From positions 1-17,018 of the forward strand of contig JASEHA010000018.1 in assembly GCA_030018795.1 (NCBI GenBank): 17,018 bases of DNA, in the 5' to 3' direction. Both the position numbers and the translations under genes were made by a program. Below, in pieces: positions 12,985 to 17,018 of this stretch (positions within the stretch are counted from its first letter, which is position 1; every line of letters starts with the position of its first letter). Under the pieces are notes generated by a model, which saw only the letters and a program-made list of their open reading frames with translations, had not been told where the DNA came from and searched no databases. This stretch comes from a bacterium. GTDB lineage: Bacteria; UBA9089; CG2-30-40-21.

Positions 12985-14130
12985 TTGAAGAAAATCCTTG
13001 TATTAACCGTATTAGCTGGTATGGGACATGTTCGTGCAGCTGAGGCTATTTGTGAGGGGATACGGCATGTTTCACCAGAATCTACGGTCTGGTTAAAGGA
13101 TCCCCTTGAAGAAGAGCCAAAAAAGCAGCGATTTATAAACAATATCTATGTCTTTATGGCCAGGCACATGCCGCATCTCTGGGGATTTTTTTACAATAGC
13201 CGACTGATTTCAGGTGCTTATTCCCCAATAAGGTGGTATATTACCAAAAAATACGCAGCCTTGATTGCACAAAATATCAAAGAATTTCAGCCAGAGGTAA
13301 TCGTTTCAACCCATCCATTTCTTGCTGCCGCTGTAGGAACCTTAAAAAAACATGCTCAACATTCATCCACAGGGAAAGGTGAAAAGGGATTAAATATCCC
13401 CCTTATTTCTGTGGCTACAGACTTTCATGTCCATTCGTTTGGAATAAACAAGCAGGTAGATATATTTGTGGTGCCGTGTGAAGAGATGGCTGTGCATCTT
13501 AAGAAAAAGGGTGTTCCTGCTGAAAAAATAGCTGTTAAGGGTATTCCTGTTAACCTCAAGTTTTTTGTCCCAATAGAAGCAGATGCAGTAAAAGAACAGA
13601 AAGAACAGCTTGGATTTGATAAGGATAAGCCGATTATTCTTATACTGTTTGGTGGATTTGGGATAGGACCGGTACTTGATTTATTAGAAGCATTCAGGGA
13701 TGTAAAGAAAAGTTTCCAATTGGCAATAATTATTGGCAAGGATAAAAAGTTAAAGGAAAAGGCAAAGGCGATTACTCAAAACTTCAATTGTCGGGTCAGA
13801 GTATTTGGCTTTATAGATAATATGCAGGAGTTTATGTCTATAGCAGATATATTGATTACCAAGCCAGGCGGCATGTCTGTGTCAGAAGCATTGGTAAAAA
13901 GGATACCCCTTTGCCTGATGCAAGCCATAAAAGGACAAGAGGAATGGAATGCCAGGGTATTGGTTGCTGCCGGAGCTGCTGTATACCCAAAACATACAAC
14001 AGATATTCCAGAGACTGTTTGCAAGCTTTTAACTGATAAAGAAAAATACTCTTCTATGAAAAAAGCAGCAGAGATGCTGGAAAAGATGAATTGTACAGAG
14101 AATATTTCTATGTTGGTGGTTGGGTCATAG
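12985..14130 (+). CDS. GT28/MGDG-synthase-like glycosyltransferase
   Basis: A 381-aa GT-B enzyme resembling MGDG synthases and processive diacylglycerol glucosyltransferases. The N-terminal domain has LAGMGHVRAAEAI (10-22), the GGGH..AA acceptor-side motif. The C-terminal donor domain includes ILFGGFGIGP (220-229) and ITKPGGMSVSEAL (291-303), the nucleotide-sugar binding segment with E301. It probably adds a hexose to a membrane lipid at the cytoplasmic face, making glycolipid. The start is TTG 12985 behind GAGGG; no ATG gives the full glycine-rich N-terminus. MurG is a cousin but the motifs fit less well. It follows a long palindromic repeat pair that may lie in its leader. Confidence 0.82.
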   Translation: MKKILVLTVLAGMGHVRAAEAICEGIRHVSPESTVWLKDPLEEEPKKQRFINNIYVFMARHMPHLWGFFYNSRLISGAYSPIRWYITKKYAALIAQNIKEFQPEVIVSTHPFLAAAVGTLKKHAQHSSTGKGEKGLNIPLISVATDFHVHSFGINKQVDIFVVPCEEMAVHLKKKGVPAEKIAVKGIPVNLKFFVPIEADAVKEQKEQLGFDKDKPIILILFGGFGIGPVLDLLEAFRDVKKSFQLAIIIGKDKKLKEKAKAITQNFNCRVRVFGFIDNMQEFMSIADILITKPGGMSVSEALVKRIPLCLMQAIKGQEEWNARVLVAAGAAVYPKHTTDIPETVCKLLTDKEKYSSMKKAAEMLEKMNCTENISMLVVGS

Positions 14131-14319
14131 ATCTGCGGTCTCCGCGAACTCTGTGGTGTTACAATCAGTTTTTATCAAACTCCTACTCTCTTGCTCGACA
14201 ATTTCCTCCTGCCACTTCTTTCGAACAATTCGAAATCAATAAATAGCAGCTTTTTTCATTATGCCTTGCTCTCTTCCATTACGAATTGAATGCATCAAGT
14301 AATAGACTGTTTTACTGAT
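14131..14319. other. Convergent intergenic stretch with no recognised gene
   Basis: Together with the 240-bp element this gap of about 437 bases separates two converging genes. It starts with a CTGCGGTCTCCGCGAACTCTGTGG tract, resembling a low-complexity dispersed repeat; the rest is AT-rich. I see no convincing terminator with a T-run. Confidence 0.4.
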
Positions 14320-14559
14320 ACTCGATGTTCAAGTTTTTTCTGGCTCATAGGAATCGCCTCCTGCCCAGTCATCAGTGCACCAGTCACCCTCACAGCTACA
14401 GACATTCTTGTATCGGCAACATGCCAGAGGCAGAAGGTCTGCTGCCGGCAGAAGGTCTACTGCCAATGCTACCTCCTGCCAGAGGTGCTACATCTTGTGG
14501 TCATTTCTGTAGGATAGGTGAACCAATACGCGCAGGTCGAAAAAACTTGAACATCGAGT
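14320..14559. mobile_element. 240-bp inverted-repeat element with 21-bp perfect ends
   Basis: Bases 14320-14340 (starting ACTCGATGTTC) are repeated perfectly inverted at 14539-14559. Inside is an 18-bp tandem duplication (14430-14447 and 14448-14465, 16/18 identical). No credible gene is inside. Solitary 19-bp ends occur at 5833-5851 and 10032-10050. No target duplication is visible. The right end lies 8 bases past the stop of the convergent LptD-like gene. Confidence 0.75.
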
Positions 14560-14567
14560 TACACAAG

Positions 14568-16475
14568 TCATCTCGGATTAATCCTTACCCAAAACTCCTT
14601 ATTCCCTGTATAGGGTTGGGACTTGAATCCAAGCACTGCTTCCCAGCAATGTAATCCTCTTTTGATTGAGTAATTAGCCTCCTTTACACGGCTATTTTTA
14701 AGGTCATAGTATATATCAGATTGAATCGTTGTTTTTGGATTGAGATTAAGAAAGCAATGCATTGTTGTCTCCCATGTTGTATCTTTAAGATAGGTTGTCC
14801 CAAGATTTGTTGAGAGGAGGCTGTTTTGCAGACAGATAAAGCCTTCAATGCTCTCAACCCTTCCTTGATCTGGATCAAAGCCAAGTTGAACAGAGGTATG
14901 CTCCTTTTTCCATAACCCATTAACAGCATTGAGCCTGGCTGTATTATTCCCCAATTGTTTCCTTAATCGCAGGTCAATATCTGTCCATAATCTTAAATAA
15001 TTATTGTGTGTTATCTGAAACAGCTCTGCAGCAAGCTTGTGGGACATCAATTCGTCAGGGTTACCCTTGATCATATACCCAAGATTCAAGTTTGTGTTTC
15101 CTGTTCTTTGTCTGAGGTTCAAGTTTTCTCCATACCACAGGGGATGTTTCTTATCCCCTCCAAGCAAGATACTATTGCTAAGGGTTGTGCATCTGGTTAA
15201 TCGATAATTTCGCATCCCTGATGCCCTTGCCTCTAAGGCAATGGTTTTTGTAGCAGCCTCCCTTTGAGCAACAGAGGAAAAGTTGATAAACCATGGGGTA
15301 TTTCTCCATTTATTGAGCTTTGTCTCATATTTTAGCGATGGAGCTTGTCCTGTAGTTATGACAAAGTTATTATCTTGCCAGCCATATTTTTTTGCATATG
15401 TCAGCCTCAAGAGATAATCATCCATTACCCGGGTAATAGATAGATGTGATGCTGGTTCAAGAACAGATTTATCCCCATGATAATCCCTTCTCACCTGCGG
15501 ATCGCTCAAGGCATCAAGATGAAGCAGGGTGCTCATATCCTTGTTTTGACACAGCCAATCTGCCTCAGCCAGCCACCTTTCCCTGTGCAGAAGATATGAA
15601 CGCTTTTGAGATTCATTTATGTAATAAAGAGAAGTATCGCTTTTGCCATTTTTATTCTTAGCTGTATGAGAAAGACCCTTGCCAACACCCATTTTTTCAA
15701 CATAATCAAGAAACAGTGAACCCTTAGAGTCTTCAGAAAAGAGATAGTTGTAGGTAGATTTTAATATACGGCCATCAATGTCTGCATAAGATGGCATTAA
15801 TTCAAACGGCGGCCTGTTATCCTTAAGGGATTGTGAGTAATAAGGAAAATAAAAAAACGGGACATTCCCTATCTTAAAAACAATATTTTTTATCACGATA
15901 CTGTCATTAGGATAGAGTCGTAAGCTTGAGGCATAGATACCATAGTGTGGCTTTTTTAGATTGCAGCCTGTAATTATTGCATGGCTCAAGATAACCGATG
16001 CTGTGCCTATTTTTGCCTGCCTGGCTTGCAGAAACACCCTTTTTGTATCAATATATATATCTTCAGCTTCACCCTGTTTATTGTGAAGGTTATAATCAAG
16101 ATGACTGCATTCAATCGCTTTACTTAAGTCAATTAATCTTACGCTTCCTGTAGCTGTCAGTTCCCCTGTTTGTGTGTTAAGGCTTATCCCTTGTGCCTGC
16201 AGTAGTTGTTTATTACATCTTACAGTCACGCTTCCCTTAAGATTTGCCATAGTTTTCTGACATTCTGCATAATCTGCCTGTTCAACAATTATCTCTTCAG
16301 CATAGGCATTGGAATGCAAAAAAACAGAGGCACAAAGGCACAAGCAGTAAAGACATTCTATTAGGGCATCTTTACCTTGAGATTTTTGTATTGTTACCTG
16401 CTCCATTTTCATACTCATATCCAGCTGCCTGTCGAACTGTCGAACAAATTCAAAATTAAACAAGGCCGCAATCAC
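14568..16475 (-). CDS. lptD: LptD/OstA-like outer-membrane LPS assembly protein
   Basis: About 635 aa, shorter than the 784 aa of E. coli LptD. An N-terminal signal-like stretch (about 40-57 of the longest frame) ends SNAYA-EE, a good signal-peptidase site. It is followed by an OstA-type beta-jellyroll (SVTVRCNKQLLQAQGISLNT, ASGSV-like repeats, AEDIYIDTKRVFLQARQAKI) and the conserved GNVPFFYFPYYSQSL before a long beta-barrel region. LptD inserts lipopolysaccharide into the outer leaflet of the outer membrane. Of the possible starts, GTG 16475 lies 6 bases beyond GGGAG; ATG 16481 abuts it. The 5' end overlaps the MogA-like gene. Presence of LptD argues for an LPS-bearing outer membrane. Confidence 0.85.
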   Translation of the reverse strand: MIAALFNFEFVRQFDRQLDMSMKMEQVTIQKSQGKDALIECLYCLCLCASVFLHSNAYAEEIIVEQADYAECQKTMANLKGSVTVRCNKQLLQAQGISLNTQTGELTATGSVRLIDLSKAIECSHLDYNLHNKQGEAEDIYIDTKRVFLQARQAKIGTASVILSHAIITGCNLKKPHYGIYASSLRLYPNDSIVIKNIVFKIGNVPFFYFPYYSQSLKDNRPPFELMPSYADIDGRILKSTYNYLFSEDSKGSLFLDYVEKMGVGKGLSHTAKNKNGKSDTSLYYINESQKRSYLLHRERWLAEADWLCQNKDMSTLLHLDALSDPQVRRDYHGDKSVLEPASHLSITRVMDDYLLRLTYAKKYGWQDNNFVITTGQAPSLKYETKLNKWRNTPWFINFSSVAQREAATKTIALEARASGMRNYRLTRCTTLSNSILLGGDKKHPLWYGENLNLRQRTGNTNLNLGYMIKGNPDELMSHKLAAELFQITHNNYLRLWTDIDLRLRKQLGNNTARLNAVNGLWKKEHTSVQLGFDPDQGRVESIEGFICLQNSLLSTNLGTTYLKDTTWETTMHCFLNLNPKTTIQSDIYYDLKNSRVKEANYSIKRGLHCWEAVLGFKSQPYTGNKEFWVRINPR

Positions 16476-16947
16476 TAACATCTCCCTTTAAGACACTAAG
16501 CCCATGTGGAATCGCAGGCATGATTACATCCAAGCATTCTGTTGCCCCCTTAGGACTGCCAGGGAGATTAACAATCAGGCATTGCTTTCTTATACCAGCG
16601 ATAGCCCTTGAGAGCATGGCGTGGGGAGTAATCTTAAGACTGGCTGACCGCATGGCTTCGGCTAATCCAGGGACATCCTTTTCTATCACCATAGAGGTAG
16701 CCTCAGGGGTAATGTCTCGTGGAGAACAGCCTGTGCCTCCTGTTGTTAAAACAATATCGCAGCCGGTTATATCTACCATCTCAACAAGCTTTTGAGCAAT
16801 CATCTCCCTTTCATCTGGAACAATCTCATACTGGACAACCTCTCCATTCAGCCCGGCTGCCATTCCTTGAATTGCCTCACCGCTCTTGTCCTCTCTCATC
16901 CCTTTGGAGCATCGATCACTTATGGTTAATATTCCTACCTTAAACAC
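16456..16947 (-). CDS. MogA/MoaB-type molybdopterin adenylyltransferase
   Basis: 163 aa from GTG 16947, a typical length. The protein opens FKVGILTISDRCSKGMREDKSG and carries the MoCF-family signature LTTGGTGCSPRDITPEA (67-83) and NLPGSPKGATECL (127-139). The family adenylylates molybdopterin before metal insertion, in cytoplasmic molybdenum cofactor synthesis; MoaB-type members can be inactive. GGGAGG lies immediately before an ATG at 16953 and 6 bases before the in-frame GTG, so GTG has the better spacing. It overlaps the downstream LptD-like gene by about 20 bp, implying co-transcription with no obvious functional link. No other Moco gene is in view. Confidence 0.88.
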   Translation of the reverse strand: MFKVGILTISDRCSKGMREDKSGEAIQGMAAGLNGEVVQYEIVPDEREMIAQKLVEMVDITGCDIVLTTGGTGCSPRDITPEATSMVIEKDVPGLAEAMRSASLKITPHAMLSRAIAGIRKQCLIVNLPGSPKGATECLDVIMPAIPHGLSVLKGDVSDCGLV

Positions 16948-17018
16948 TCTCATCCTCCCTATTAGTGTCGTGTCAACCTTAATCTGTCGCATGAATCAAC
17001 CAATCAGGGCGGGGAAAC

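Noticed and set aside
14290..14654. Overlapping + strand ORFs of 75 and 109 aa
   Set aside because: They run through the inverted-repeat element and into the antisense of the LptD-like gene, with codons set by the 18-bp duplication; no ribosome site or domain.

Overview
The window looks like a piece of chromosome from an uncultivated, moderately AT-rich bacterium with a Gram-negative-type envelope. An LptD-like outer-membrane protein supports this, together with a PilB/GspE ATPase, a GuaB3-type IMP dehydrogenase, a GH57 glycosidase and many short dispersed palindromes. I cannot name the phylum from this sequence alone. The density of hairpin repeats and selfish small genes resembles genomes recovered from groundwater or sediment, but that is an impression only.

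Region 1 (1-3809): dispersed repeats lead into a decayed PIN toxin/antitoxin pair (282-731). A tight three-gene operon follows (825-3809): a DegT-family sugar aminotransferase, a soluble FlaA1/CapD-like NDP-sugar dehydratase/epimerase, and a monotopic sugar-phosphate transferase. Together these could make an amino-dideoxy sugar and prime it onto a polyprenyl phosphate carrier for a surface glycan.

Region 2 (3810-6713) is an accessory-gene hotspot. It holds an S23 four-helix-bundle gene bounded by inverted arrays of a 7-bp unit (3830-4281). Next is a Phd/VapC-type module with a good promoter whose toxin has a one-base frameshift (4348-5115). Then comes a 22-codon gene remnant cut off by a small inverted-repeat element, which was itself invaded by a second 109-bp element with an 8-bp target duplication (5313-5692). 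Further on are tandem hairpins, an orphan AlbA_2/Schlafen-like fragment, and an overlapping 65-aa protein/nucleotidyltransferase pair.

Region 3 (6714-14130) carries more conserved genes, all on the + strand but separated by repeats rather than forming one operon: a PilB/GspE ATPase, GuaB3, a membrane-anchored TPR protein coupled to a GH57 glycosidase, a 68-aa twin cysteine-cluster protein, and a GT28/MGDG-synthase-like glycosyltransferase with a TTG start.

Region 4 (14131-17018): after a convergent intergenic region with a 240-bp inverted-repeat element, the minus strand carries a MogA/MoaB-like molybdopterin protein overlapping the LptD-like gene.

The most unusual content is the layered population of small non-coding elements: 56-bp hairpin-plus-tag repeats with compensated stem changes, a nested MITE pair, a 21-bp-TIR element with solitary ends elsewhere, and the S23 cassette. 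No CRISPR array, rRNA, tRNA, complete transposase or integrase was recognised.
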